DNA of 6,622 nt, from the NCBI GenBank assembly GCA_020355145.1, contig CP070660.1, forward strand, positions 23,346 through 29,967, read 5' to 3'. The DNA is from Deltaproteobacteria bacterium. GTDB lineage: Bacteria; Desulfobacterota; DSM-4660; Desulfatiglandales; B25-G16. The notes beneath the pieces are model-generated. The model made no database searches, was not told the DNA's origin, and saw nothing but the letters and a program-made list of their open reading frames with translations. Position numbers and translations under genes: made by a program. Shown piece after piece: positions 1 through 6,214 of the stretch; positions within the stretch are counted from its first letter, which is position 1, and each line of letters starts with the position of its first letter.

Positions 1-681
1 ACAATACGAGCCGCTGATATCGGGTGTGGTGCCGGAAGGTATAACTTATTGCTTTTTGAACATTTAGACAATCTCCATTTGACCTGCATTGATATCAATG
101 AATCAATGCTTAAAGAGACCTCAGCCTATCTGAAAGGCAATGGCATACACAGATTTATCACTGTCAAGGCAAATGTCTATGATCTTCCCTTGAAGGGTAA
201 CCTGATGGACTGTGTCTTTACCTTTAACGCCATTCACCATTTTGATCTTATCAGATTTGTTGAAAAGGCGGCTGCGATTACAAAAGAAGACGGTCTTATC
301 TTTATTTATACGCGCCTTCAAAGTCAGAATGCTAGAAATATCTGGGGGAGATACTTTCCTCTCTTTTTGGAGAAAGAGGAGCGTCTCTATGAATTAAATG
401 ATATTACTGAGGCTATAGATTCAACAAGTTGCTCGACAATAGAGTCCATTGAAAACTTCCAGTTCAAGAGAAAATCCACCTTGGATCAGCTTTTGGATAA
501 GGTTAGAAAAAGGCATTATTCTACCTTTTCCCTTTACGATGACCACGAATTAGAATATTGCCTGAGGAAATTTAGGAAGAAGATTGCCCATCATTTTACC
601 GATCCCGAGCAAATAGAGTGGTTTGATGAAAACATTATGATCGTAGTGAGGCCTGGGCCAAAAACAGCCCCGTTGAGTTAG
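1..681 (+). CDS. Class I SAM-dependent methyltransferase, 5'-truncated by the window edge
   Basis: The reading frame is open from base 1 to the TAG stop at 679-681, giving 226 visible residues. The glycine-rich SAM-binding motif I (ADIGCGAGRY) is encoded from about base 13. It is followed by an acidic motif II (CIDINESML), where an Asp normally holds the SAM ribose, and by the block DLPLKGNLMDCVFTFNAIHHF-like stretch typical of the Methyltransf_11/25 families. A TTG at 49 lies after motif I and cannot be the true start, which must be upstream of the window. The C-terminal third (YSTFSLYDDHELEYCLRKF region, ending near IMIVVRP) is a less conserved cap that I cannot tie to a substrate. The enzyme should be cytoplasmic and transfer a methyl group from SAM, but the acceptor cannot be predicted. 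GC is near 40% in sampled lines, lower than glnS downstream. The family call is firm; the specific function is unknown. Confidence 0.85.
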   Translation, partial: TIRAADIGCGAGRYNLLLFEHLDNLHLTCIDINESMLKETSAYLKGNGIHRFITVKANVYDLPLKGNLMDCVFTFNAIHHFDLIRFVEKAAAITKEDGLIFIYTRLQSQNARNIWGRYFPLFLEKEERLYELNDITEAIDSTSCSTIESIENFQFKRKSTLDQLLDKVRKRHYSTFSLYDDHELEYCLRKFRKKIAHHFTDPEQIEWFDENIMIVVRPGPKTAPLS

Positions 682-710
682 CAGGATCCCAGTGTTTGCC
701 CGGCCGACTT

Positions 711-736
711 GTGGGTATACCCACGTAAGATCTTAC
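711..736. promoter_or_regulatory. Two abutting perfect palindromes, possible operator
   Basis: GTGGGTATACCCAC at 711-724 is a perfect 14-bp palindrome. It is followed with no gap by GTAAGATCTTAC at 725-736, a perfect 12-bp palindrome. No T-tract follows, so this does not look like a Rho-independent terminator. The pair ends about 42 bp before the -35 box of the putative glnS promoter, where an activator or repressor dimer could bind. The symmetry is seen directly; the regulatory role is inference. Confidence 0.45.
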
Positions 737-777
737 CTTAGGCTAATCTATCTCATAACAGCTCTGTGATGAAGGGT

Positions 778-807
778 TTGAGAGAAAGCGCCAAAATGTG
801 TTAAAAT
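778..807 (+). promoter_or_regulatory. Putative sigma70 promoter of glnS
   Basis: A -35 box TTGAGA (778-783, 5 of 6 to consensus) is separated by 18 bp from a -10 box TAAAAT (802-807, 5 of 6). The -10 box is preceded by TG at 799-800, which gives an extended -10 element. Transcription would start near 814, leaving a leader of about 30 nt before the glnS ATG at 845. No other promoter in the 163-bp spacer looks as good. It is read by eye and has not been tested. Confidence 0.55.
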
Positions 808-844
808 GCCAGTTTGATAGGATGAAAACCGGGTAGAAATAACT

Positions 845-2551
845 ATGAAGACGCCGAAACCGAAAAATACTGCCCACCCACCAAACTTTATTGGAAATAT
901 CATCGCCGAAGACCTTAGGGCAAACAAATACGATGGCCGTGTTCATACCCGATTTCCACCGGAGCCGAACGGATATCTGCATATTGGACACGCCAAGTCC
1001 ATCTGTCTCAATTTTGGTCTTGCCGCCGAAAACGGAGGCCTTTGCAACTTGCGATTCGATGATACGAATCCCAGCAAAGAGGAACTTGAGTATGTGGAGT
1101 CCATCATGGAAGACGTTCGATGGCTTGGATTCGATTGGGGTGATCGTCTCTTTTACGCATCAGATTACTTTGAGCAACTATATGAGCACGCCGTGCAGTT
1201 AATCAAAGATGGCAAGGCATACGTGTGCGAGTTGAGCACACGGGAAATCAGGGAATACCGTGGCGCCTTGACTGAGCCAGGCAAGGACAGTCCGTATCGG
1301 ACGCGTTCGATAGAGGAGAACTTGGATTTGTTCGAGCGCATGAGGGCAGGAGAATTCGAGGATGGTTCCCACGTGCTTCGGGCGAAAATTGATATGGCAT
1401 CTCCAAATTTGAATATGCGAGATCCGGTCATCTATCGTATTCTACGGGCGGAACATCACAGGACTGGTAACAAGTGGTGCATCTATCCCATGTACGACTT
1501 TACCCATTGCCTTTCGGATTCCATCGAAGGAATCACACATTCTATTTGTACGTTGGAATTTGAGGATCACCGACCGTTATACGACTGGTTCCTTTATGAG
1601 TTGAAGCTCTATCATCCGCAGCAAATCGAGTTTGCCCGTCTCAACCTCAGCTACACCGTGATGAGTAAGCGGATGCTTCTGGAATTGGTAGACCAGGGGT
1701 ATGTCAACGGATGGGATGATCCACGGATGCCTACTATATCGGGTTTGCGTAGACGTGGATACACACCGGAGTCGATCCGAGACTTTTGCCAGCGCATTGG
1801 AGTTGCCAAGAGGGATAGTATGGTCGATATCGCACTCCTCGAGCACAGTGTCCGAGAGGATTTGAATAAACGAGCTCCGCGTGTTATGGGTGTGTTGCGC
1901 CCACTTCGGGTGGTGATTGACAACTATCCGGAAGACCAGGTGGAAGAGTTAGATGCCTTGAACAATCCGGAGAATCCCAGTATGGGATCACGGAAGGTCC
2001 CTTTTTCACGCCTACTGTACATCGAAGGAGATGATTTTCTTGAGGATCCTCCGAAGAAGTTCTTCCGCTTGGCCCCTCGTCGTGAGGTACGGCTACGATA
2101 TGCGTATTTTATCAAATGCGTGGGTGTGGTCAAGGATGAGCAAACTGGCGAAGTGGTCGAGCTACACTGTACTATTGATCCGGAGACACGTGGTGGTTGG
2201 GCTCCGGACGGACGCAAGGTCAAGGCAACGTTGCACTGGGTTTCGGCCGCTCACTCCATTGAGGCCGAAGTACGCCTGTACGATCATCTCTTCCTGAGGG
2301 CAAACCCATCTGATGAAAGGGAAGGTGGCGATTTCAAGAGGTATCTGAACCCGAACTCATTGGAGACATTGACCTCTTGTCGTGTTGAACCGGGCTTAAA
2401 AGGTGCAACCCCAGGAAGCAGATACCAGTTCGAGAGATTGGGCTATTTCTGTGTGGATTCCGTTGATTCTTCTGATGAGGCACTGGTGTTCAATCGGACG
2501 GTAACATTACGTGATACATGGGCAAAGATCAAGAAGGCGGAGAACAGGTAA
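845..2551 (+). CDS. glnS: Glutaminyl-tRNA synthetase (GlnRS)
   Basis: This is a complete 568-residue class Ib aminoacyl-tRNA synthetase that charges tRNA-Gln with glutamine using ATP in the cytoplasm. E. coli GlnRS has 554 residues. The HIGH signature is at residues 46-49 within PPEPNGYLHIGHAKS, and the KMSKS-like loop is VMSKR at 272-276. The glutamine-pocket blocks RFDDTNP (70-76) and YPMYDFTHC (214-222) are intact. The block WDDPRMPTISGLRRRGYT (290-307) separates GlnRS from bacterial GluRS. The C-terminal half carries the two anticodon-binding beta-barrels, recognisable by MGSRKVPFS, DGRKVK..HWVSAAH and the terminal FNRTVTLRDTWAK. The ATG at 845 fits the family N-terminus, although no strong Shine-Dalgarno is visible (a TAGGAT stretch at 818-823 is too far). 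GC is near 50-53% in sampled lines, against about 40-45% around it, and arginine is mostly CGN. GlnRS is patchily distributed in bacteria and often acquired, so transfer is a plausible inference. Confidence 0.97.
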   Translation: MKTPKPKNTAHPPNFIGNIIAEDLRANKYDGRVHTRFPPEPNGYLHIGHAKSICLNFGLAAENGGLCNLRFDDTNPSKEELEYVESIMEDVRWLGFDWGDRLFYASDYFEQLYEHAVQLIKDGKAYVCELSTREIREYRGALTEPGKDSPYRTRSIEENLDLFERMRAGEFEDGSHVLRAKIDMASPNLNMRDPVIYRILRAEHHRTGNKWCIYPMYDFTHCLSDSIEGITHSICTLEFEDHRPLYDWFLYELKLYHPQQIEFARLNLSYTVMSKRMLLELVDQGYVNGWDDPRMPTISGLRRRGYTPESIRDFCQRIGVAKRDSMVDIALLEHSVREDLNKRAPRVMGVLRPLRVVIDNYPEDQVEELDALNNPENPSMGSRKVPFSRLLYIEGDDFLEDPPKKFFRLAPRREVRLRYAYFIKCVGVVKDEQTGEVVELHCTIDPETRGGWAPDGRKVKATLHWVSAAHSIEAEVRLYDHLFLRANPSDEREGGDFKRYLNPNSLETLTSCRVEPGLKGATPGSRYQFERLGYFCVDSVDSSDEALVFNRTVTLRDTWAKIKKAENR

Positions 2552-2559
2552 GGGAGCCG

Positions 2560-2609
2560 TGACCTCAAGTGATTTAGGACCTTTTTGCCCTGAATGTTGA
2601 CCTCTAGTG
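2560..2609. repeat. Short direct repeat pair flanking the 3' end of glnS
   Basis: TGACCTCAAGTG (2560-2571) and TGACCTCTAGTG (2598-2609) match at 11 of 12 positions with starts 38 bp apart. The first copy begins 9 bp after the glnS stop. The second copy contains the TAG stop of the minus-strand cyclase remnant. It may be chance or a small duplication at a junction; no function is implied. Confidence 0.35.
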
Positions 2610-2960
2610 TTCCAGTTCTGTAAAGATAGAGTAAATAGATATCGGCTTCTTTAAGCCCTTGGACAAACGCCGTGATTCTTTAGTGACGCGGAATTGCGAA
2701 CCCAGCTGATCCTTCACACTCTTTGTTATGAGTATCTGCCCTGAGGCAGCAGTTGATGAAAGCTGCTTAGCAAGACTGACATCTGTTCCGATTACCGTGT
2801 AATCAAGCCTTTTTTGAGGGCCCACATTTCCCAAAAACATCTCACCTGAGGTAATTCCAATCCCGAGGCCAATCTGGACAAAGGGCCGCTTTGTAAATGT
2901 CCATATCTCCTTAAGTTCGTTAAACTTGACTATTCCCTGTAGCTCGCTACAGGGTTTCCC
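2604..2960 (-). pseudogene. Remnant of a class III adenylate/guanylate cyclase, C-terminal half only
   Basis: Read on the minus strand, the frame is open from just after an in-frame TAA (2961-2963) to the TAG stop at 2604-2606. From about 2925 downwards it encodes the second half of a class III nucleotidyl cyclase catalytic domain: VQIGLGIGITSGEMFLGNVG, then RLDYTVIGTDVSLAKQL, then SGQILITKSV and a final KGLKKPISIYSI strand. The first half, which carries the two metal-binding aspartates, is absent, and nothing resembling it appears up to 3123. The family motif VNxAxR, which supplies the transition-state Asn and Arg, reads VSLAKQ here, so both residues are lost. The possible ATG at 2838-2840 lies inside the domain and is not a convincing start. 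Homology stops beside a hairpin repeat at 2935-2954, which suggests truncation by rearrangement. A broken, inactive gene is the best reading; a regulatory pseudo-cyclase fragment is unlikely. Confidence 0.75.
2935..2954. repeat. REP-like hairpin repeat, copy 1
   Basis: CCCTGTAGC (2935-2943) and GCTACAGGG (2946-2954) form a perfect 9-bp inverted repeat around TC. It resembles the short hairpin repeats dispersed in spacers of many Gram-negative genomes. A close relative lies at 3028-3047, with 17 of 20 positions identical. The cyclase remnant ends here. Confidence 0.6.
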
Positions 2961-2967
2961 TTAAGTT

Positions 2968-3000
2968 CCCTCTCCTTGGGGAGAGGGTTAGGGTGAGGGG
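2968..3000. repeat. CCCTCTCC/GGAGAGGG hairpin repeat with GGGTGAGGGG tail
   Basis: CCCTCTCC (2968-2975) and GGAGAGGG (2980-2987) pair as an 8-bp stem with a TTGG loop. They are followed by TTAGGGTGAGGGG. From memory, this composition is a common dispersed intergenic element in many proteobacterial genomes. It has no coding content and lies between the two REP-like hairpins. Confidence 0.5.
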
Positions 3001-3027
3001 AGATAAAAGAGTTATTGCCACAAGATA

Positions 3028-3047
3028 CCCTGCAGCTTGCTGCAGGG
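3028..3047. repeat. REP-like hairpin repeat, copy 2
   Basis: CCCTGCAGC (3028-3036) and GCTGCAGGG (3039-3047) form a perfect 9-bp inverted repeat around TT. Compared with the copy at 2935-2954, one base pair is exchanged as a matched pair (T-A to C-G), so the stem is preserved; the only other change is in the central dinucleotide. The flank to about 3090 may be part of the same dispersed unit, but a single copy of it here cannot show that. Confidence 0.6.
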
Positions 3048-3123
3048 AGCTTCATTGGGAAATTTAACGGGGCAAGCGGAGCATTCTAACATGGTAAACC
3101 TTCGCTAGTTCTTGTTATGTTCA
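3048..3123. other. Short spacer between the hairpin repeats and the TPR gene
   Basis: I see no gene or strong terminator here. A tiny minus-strand frame (ATG near 3092 running through hairpin copy 2) is most likely a by-product of the repeat. Its right edge carries a 6-bp stem, TGTTCA (3118-3123) with TGAACA (3128-3133), whose 4-nt loop contains the stop codon of the TPR gene. It lacks the T-run of an intrinsic terminator. Confidence 0.4.
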
Positions 3124-4974
3124 CTACTGAACACTTGCTTTCCCTTTATTCAATAATTTAAGCCTTAGCCTGAGATAGGCGTTTTCCGCCTTTTCGTCCC
3201 CTGGGAAAATTTCAAGGATCTTTTGATACAGCTTTAAGGCCTGATCAAGATCACCTGCCTCTTCCTTTACCTTAGCCATCAGCCGGAGAAGATCGATATC
3301 ATTTGGCTTCAACTTCAGGGCCTCTTTCATCTCTTTTACAGCCAGATCATTCTTCTTCAGATTGAGGTGGGCCAGGATTAGATACTGTCTTAACTCGAAA
3401 CTTTTTGGATTTGCCTTCACGCCCTTAAGCATGTATTTAGCTAATTTTTCAAATTCAGACTGCTCCATAAGATATTTAAATATGTAATCATAATTGGAGA
3501 TTTTCCTTGGGGCGAGGTTGATTAACTCCAGTGCTTGATCGAAGGCAAGATAGCCCCTTTTTTCTCTCTGATAGATATCAAATAGGGCCTCCCTGGCCTG
3601 GATATCCTTAGGATCAATCTTTACCAATGTCTCAAGGTAATAGATAGCCTTTTCCACATTTCCTCCCTCTGCCTCCAGTACCCCAAGATTAAAAAGGATA
3701 GTTGTATTTTTCGGCTCATGGGAAAGGATCTGCCTATAGATGCCCTTTAAGGCCTTCTTATCGCCTTCTTTTTCCACTATATTCGCCAAAACTGTGAGGG
3801 CCGCCAAATGATCAGGATCTCTTTTAAGGATCTCTTTTACATACCTTTTGGCCTCTTTTAATTTACCCTTTTTGAAAAGAGATTGTCCCAGCCTTAACCT
3901 GCCTCCAATATCGTCCTTTCTTAGGTCCACTGCCAAACGCAAGTATTCTTCTGCCAGCTCATGCCTCTTAAGCTCATCGTATATCGATCCTATATTGTAA
4001 TAGAGGTTTGGATCTTTTTTGTCATACTTGGCTGCCTTAAGATACCATTCAAGGGCCTTTTTTTTCTGGCCATCCTGAAATAATAGATAACCCATATTCT
4101 TCATGCATACTATCCTTTCATCCTCGGGTAATCTTGGAAGGATAATGGTATATTCCTTTACAGCCTCTTTTAATCTACCCTGTTTTTCGAGAAGCCCTGC
4201 AAGCTTAAGCCTGATTTCCAGATCTTCAGGTGTCTGTATGAGAATCTTCCTTAGTGTAGTGATAACCTTACGGTATTGGTGTAGGTGCTCATAGGCATCC
4301 ATGAGTCTTCTTAAAAGGCTCACCTCTGGCTTTTCTACAATTATATCCTCGATGATATTAGCCCCCTGTTCCCACTTCTTAAGGGCCAGATACTCATCTG
4401 CCAATCTGGTCTTGAGCCGAAGATCATTCCCCTTTTCTCTAACGGCCAATCTTAGGAAAACCAACCTTTTTTCAGGATCTATCACCCTGTTTGCCTTTTC
4501 TAACAGATCTTCTACCGAAGGAGAGATTACCAGGCCTACATTACCGATAGAATCATTTTCGTGCTTGATCTTTATGGTGTAGGTATAGTGGCGATAGGCA
4601 TCTTGGCCAGGAAGGAGTTTTGCTATTACCGTCTCCTCTTGAAGGGCATTGATATCAAAACCCTTAGAAAATAGTCTTATTCCCCTGTTAAGGTGGACTG
4701 ATGTATCTATCTTTACAATCTTAAGCCTATCAAGGGGATGAGTGTGAAGGGTTTGGTCTGGAATGAGCCTTTTTTTAACCCCATTGTGTTCGAATATTAT
4801 GTAGTTAAATACGGGGACTGGATGGAGCAGTCTGTCTAATGCTAGCTTGAGATAGTTGCTACCAGTGCCACCAATGGAGAAATAAAGAAATCCACATAAG
4901 AGAAGAGAGGCCCCTAAAAAGACAGCTCTTATCCTTCGTTTCTTTTTCCAGCGTGGAGTTTCCTCTTTAAACAA
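3124..4974 (-). CDS. Membrane-anchored tetratricopeptide-repeat (TPR) protein, linked to secF
   Basis: This 616-residue protein starts with a basic segment (KKKRRIR, 10-16) and one hydrophobic helix (about 17-34), predicting a cytoplasmic N-terminus and a periplasmic body. There is a cysteine in the helix but no lipobox. Residues about 50-155 form a distinct beta-rich-looking segment of unknown type. From about 182 to 605 there are roughly 11-12 degenerate TPR units, for example LYYNIGSIYDELKRHELAEE (325-344), ILFNLGVLEAEGGNVEKAIY (426-445) and LLRLMAKVKEEAGDLDQALK (562-581). The start is a TTG (4972-4974) directly after the secF stop TAA. It is supported by AAGGA at 4981-4985, six bases upstream and inside secF, and no ATG occurs nearby. 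This tight linkage implies co-expression, perhaps translational coupling. TPR proteins scaffold protein contacts. YfgM, a TM-anchored periplasmic TPR protein at the E. coli Sec translocon, is a loose precedent for a role in export, but that role is inference. Confidence 0.85.
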   Translation of the reverse strand: MFKEETPRWKKKRRIRAVFLGASLLLCGFLYFSIGGTGSNYLKLALDRLLHPVPVFNYIIFEHNGVKKRLIPDQTLHTHPLDRLKIVKIDTSVHLNRGIRLFSKGFDINALQEETVIAKLLPGQDAYRHYTYTIKIKHENDSIGNVGLVISPSVEDLLEKANRVIDPEKRLVFLRLAVREKGNDLRLKTRLADEYLALKKWEQGANIIEDIIVEKPEVSLLRRLMDAYEHLHQYRKVITTLRKILIQTPEDLEIRLKLAGLLEKQGRLKEAVKEYTIILPRLPEDERIVCMKNMGYLLFQDGQKKKALEWYLKAAKYDKKDPNLYYNIGSIYDELKRHELAEEYLRLAVDLRKDDIGGRLRLGQSLFKKGKLKEAKRYVKEILKRDPDHLAALTVLANIVEKEGDKKALKGIYRQILSHEPKNTTILFNLGVLEAEGGNVEKAIYYLETLVKIDPKDIQAREALFDIYQREKRGYLAFDQALELINLAPRKISNYDYIFKYLMEQSEFEKLAKYMLKGVKANPKSFELRQYLILAHLNLKKNDLAVKEMKEALKLKPNDIDLLRLMAKVKEEAGDLDQALKLYQKILEIFPGDEKAENAYLRLRLKLLNKGKASVQ

Positions 4975-6054
4975 TTAGCTTCCTTTCCCTCGCCTCTTAA
5001 TATTGGTGGCTCCTCGTTCCCATAGTTGGCCTTCCCAGATTAGAAGCACAGGACTTGCTACGTAAATAGAGGAATAGGTGCCAGCCACTATACCAACTGA
5101 GAGGGCAAAGGCAAAATCATGGATCACACCACCACCTAAGATAAAAAGGGATATAACAACAATGAGGGTGGTTGCTGATGTGAGCAGGGTACGACTGAGG
5201 GTCTCATTGATACTCTGGTTTATCACCTCGGCAAGATTGCGACTCCGGGAGCGTCTGTGATTTTCCCTGATCCTATCAAAGACGACAATCGTATCATTCA
5301 GGGAGTAGCCGACTATGGTCAGGAGGGCAGCTACAACGGGTAATGTTACCTCCCGGTTAGTAAGGGCAAAGGCCCCTATTGTTATGCTTACATCATGAAA
5401 GAGGGCAATGATGGCACCAAGGGCATATTCTAAGCGCAGGGACCAGCATAGGCCAATAGTAATGAGGAGGGCAACAACAATAAGCCAGATGATACTCATC
5501 CCCAGGGCCGAGATTATATACACTCCAAGGGCAAGAGAGGCTGCCATAATTATACTCATTGTCCACTTGTATTCAAACCTGCCGGATATATATATGACCA
5601 TAAAGAGGAGTGCATAAAAGATAGCAAAAAGGGCCTTTTCCCTTAAGTCCTTCCCGACCTTTGGCCCTACCATCTCCACCCTCCTGATTTCCACATTCTC
5701 CTCACCGAACATGCTATCCAAGGATTTTTTCACCTTACCAGATAGGCCACCGAGCTCGATATCTGTTTTGTTAACCCTTATCAGATATTCAAGCTCCCCT
5801 TTTTCTCCGAACTCCTGGATAATGCTATCCTCCATAGCGATGGATTTCAATGCCTCCCTGATCTCATCTGGTGTTATTGGATGAACAAACCTCGCCTGAA
5901 TAAGTATGCCGCCAGCAAAATCAACACCATAATTGGGTCCGCCCCGGAATATTAAAAGAAGGATAGTCAGCAGTATCAGAGTGCCAGATATAAGATGGGC
6001 CATCTTTCGCCGTCCGATAAAATCGATATTAATATTCGGCCTTATAAATTCCAT
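4975..6054 (-). CDS. secF: Protein translocase subunit SecF, with two predicted extra membrane helices
   Basis: SecF pairs with SecD in the inner membrane and uses proton motive force to aid late steps of protein export through SecYEG. I place the start at ATG 6052-6054, giving 359 residues, because MEFIRPNINIDFIGRRKM matches the usual SecF N-terminus. The longer frame to 6123 reads through a tandem repeat. TM1 is about 19-37, followed by the signature GVDFAGG (43-49) and a periplasmic P1-type domain to about 128. MVGPKVGKDLR precedes TM2 (about 141-158). The conserved core HDVSITIGAF, GYSLNDTIVVFDRIREN and SRTLLTS follows. D254 and R288 correspond to the E. coli SecF D213/R247 pair, with the same 34-residue spacing. 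About 48 residues (162-209), predicted as two extra helices, separate two FEY/LEY motifs where typical SecF has one; E. coli SecF has 323 residues. The Shine-Dalgarno is weak (AGG, three bases from the ATG). Confidence 0.95.
   Translation of the reverse strand: MEFIRPNINIDFIGRRKMAHLISGTLILLTILLLIFRGGPNYGVDFAGGILIQARFVHPITPDEIREALKSIAMEDSIIQEFGEKGELEYLIRVNKTDIELGGLSGKVKKSLDSMFGEENVEIRRVEMVGPKVGKDLREKALFAIFYALLFMVIYISGRFEYKWTMSIIMAASLALGVYIISALGMSIIWLIVVALLITIGLCWSLRLEYALGAIIALFHDVSITIGAFALTNREVTLPVVAALLTIVGYSLNDTIVVFDRIRENHRRSRSRNLAEVINQSINETLSRTLLTSATTLIVVISLFILGGGVIHDFAFALSVGIVAGTYSSIYVASPVLLIWEGQLWERGATNIKRRGKGS
4978..4985 (-). promoter_or_regulatory. Shine-Dalgarno of the TPR gene, inside the end of secF
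   Basis: On the minus strand, AAGGAAGC overlaps the last sense codons of secF. The AAGGA core (4981-4985) is six bases from the TTG codon at 4972-4974. This spacing decides the unusual TTG start, in the arrangement stop-TAA then TTG with no intervening base. Confidence 0.7.
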
Positions 6055-6071
6055 TCGCCTGTCTCTATATT

Positions 6072-6092
6072 TCTCGTCTCTCGTCTCTCGTT
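6072..6092. repeat. Heptanucleotide tandem repeat, TCTCGTC x 3
   Basis: Two exact TCTCGTC units (6072-6078, 6079-6085) are followed by a third that matches at 6 of 7 (TCTCGTT, 6086-6092). On the secF strand they read as GACGAGA units, about 18-38 bases upstream of the ATG, within the likely leader of the message. Confidence 0.7.
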
Positions 6093-6101
6093 TTCTTGAC
6101 G

Positions 6102-6124
6102 AGCAACCAGCAACGAGCAACAAG
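6102..6124. repeat. Heptanucleotide tandem repeat, AGCAACN x 3
   Basis: AGCAACC (6102-6108), AGCAACG (6109-6115) and AGCAACA (6116-6122), followed by AG, form a second 7-bp array nine bases from the first. The unit differs but the period is the same. On the minus strand it translates to VAGC-like residues, which produce a false lipobox in the N-terminal extension of secF. Confidence 0.7.
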
Positions 6125-6214
6125 TAGCTAATTTTGCCTATCGGAACTTCTACAACTTATTGAGATTAGAGGATCTTTCTGAGCCTCAGGTTTTTGCCTC
6201 ACACATGGAATAAT

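Noticed and set aside
49..51. TTG as the start of the methyltransferase
   Set aside because: The SAM-binding motif I lies upstream in the same open frame, so the true start is outside the window.
743..991. 82-codon minus-strand frame over the glnS promoter and start
   Set aside because: It is antisense to the conserved GlnRS N-terminus and has no recognisable family.
2552..2600. Intrinsic terminator after glnS (GGACCTTTTTG)
   Set aside because: There is a short T-run, but no stable stem immediately before it; the available CCT/AGG pairing is only three bases.
2935..3047. CRISPR array
   Set aside because: The two similar hairpins are only two copies, are imperfect, and enclose an unrelated common repeat in place of a spacer. 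No cas genes are present.
6055..6123. N-terminal extension of secF beginning MLLVAGCSS, which looks like a lipoprotein signal
   Set aside because: It has no real hydrophobic signal helix and is encoded by the two 7-bp tandem arrays. The conserved SecF N-terminus begins at the ATG at 6052-6054.
6168..6196. Terminator-like CTGAGCCTCAG followed by GTTTTT
   Set aside because: The palindrome has only a one-base centre, so it cannot fold as a normal hairpin, and it would be on the strand opposite to the sec genes.
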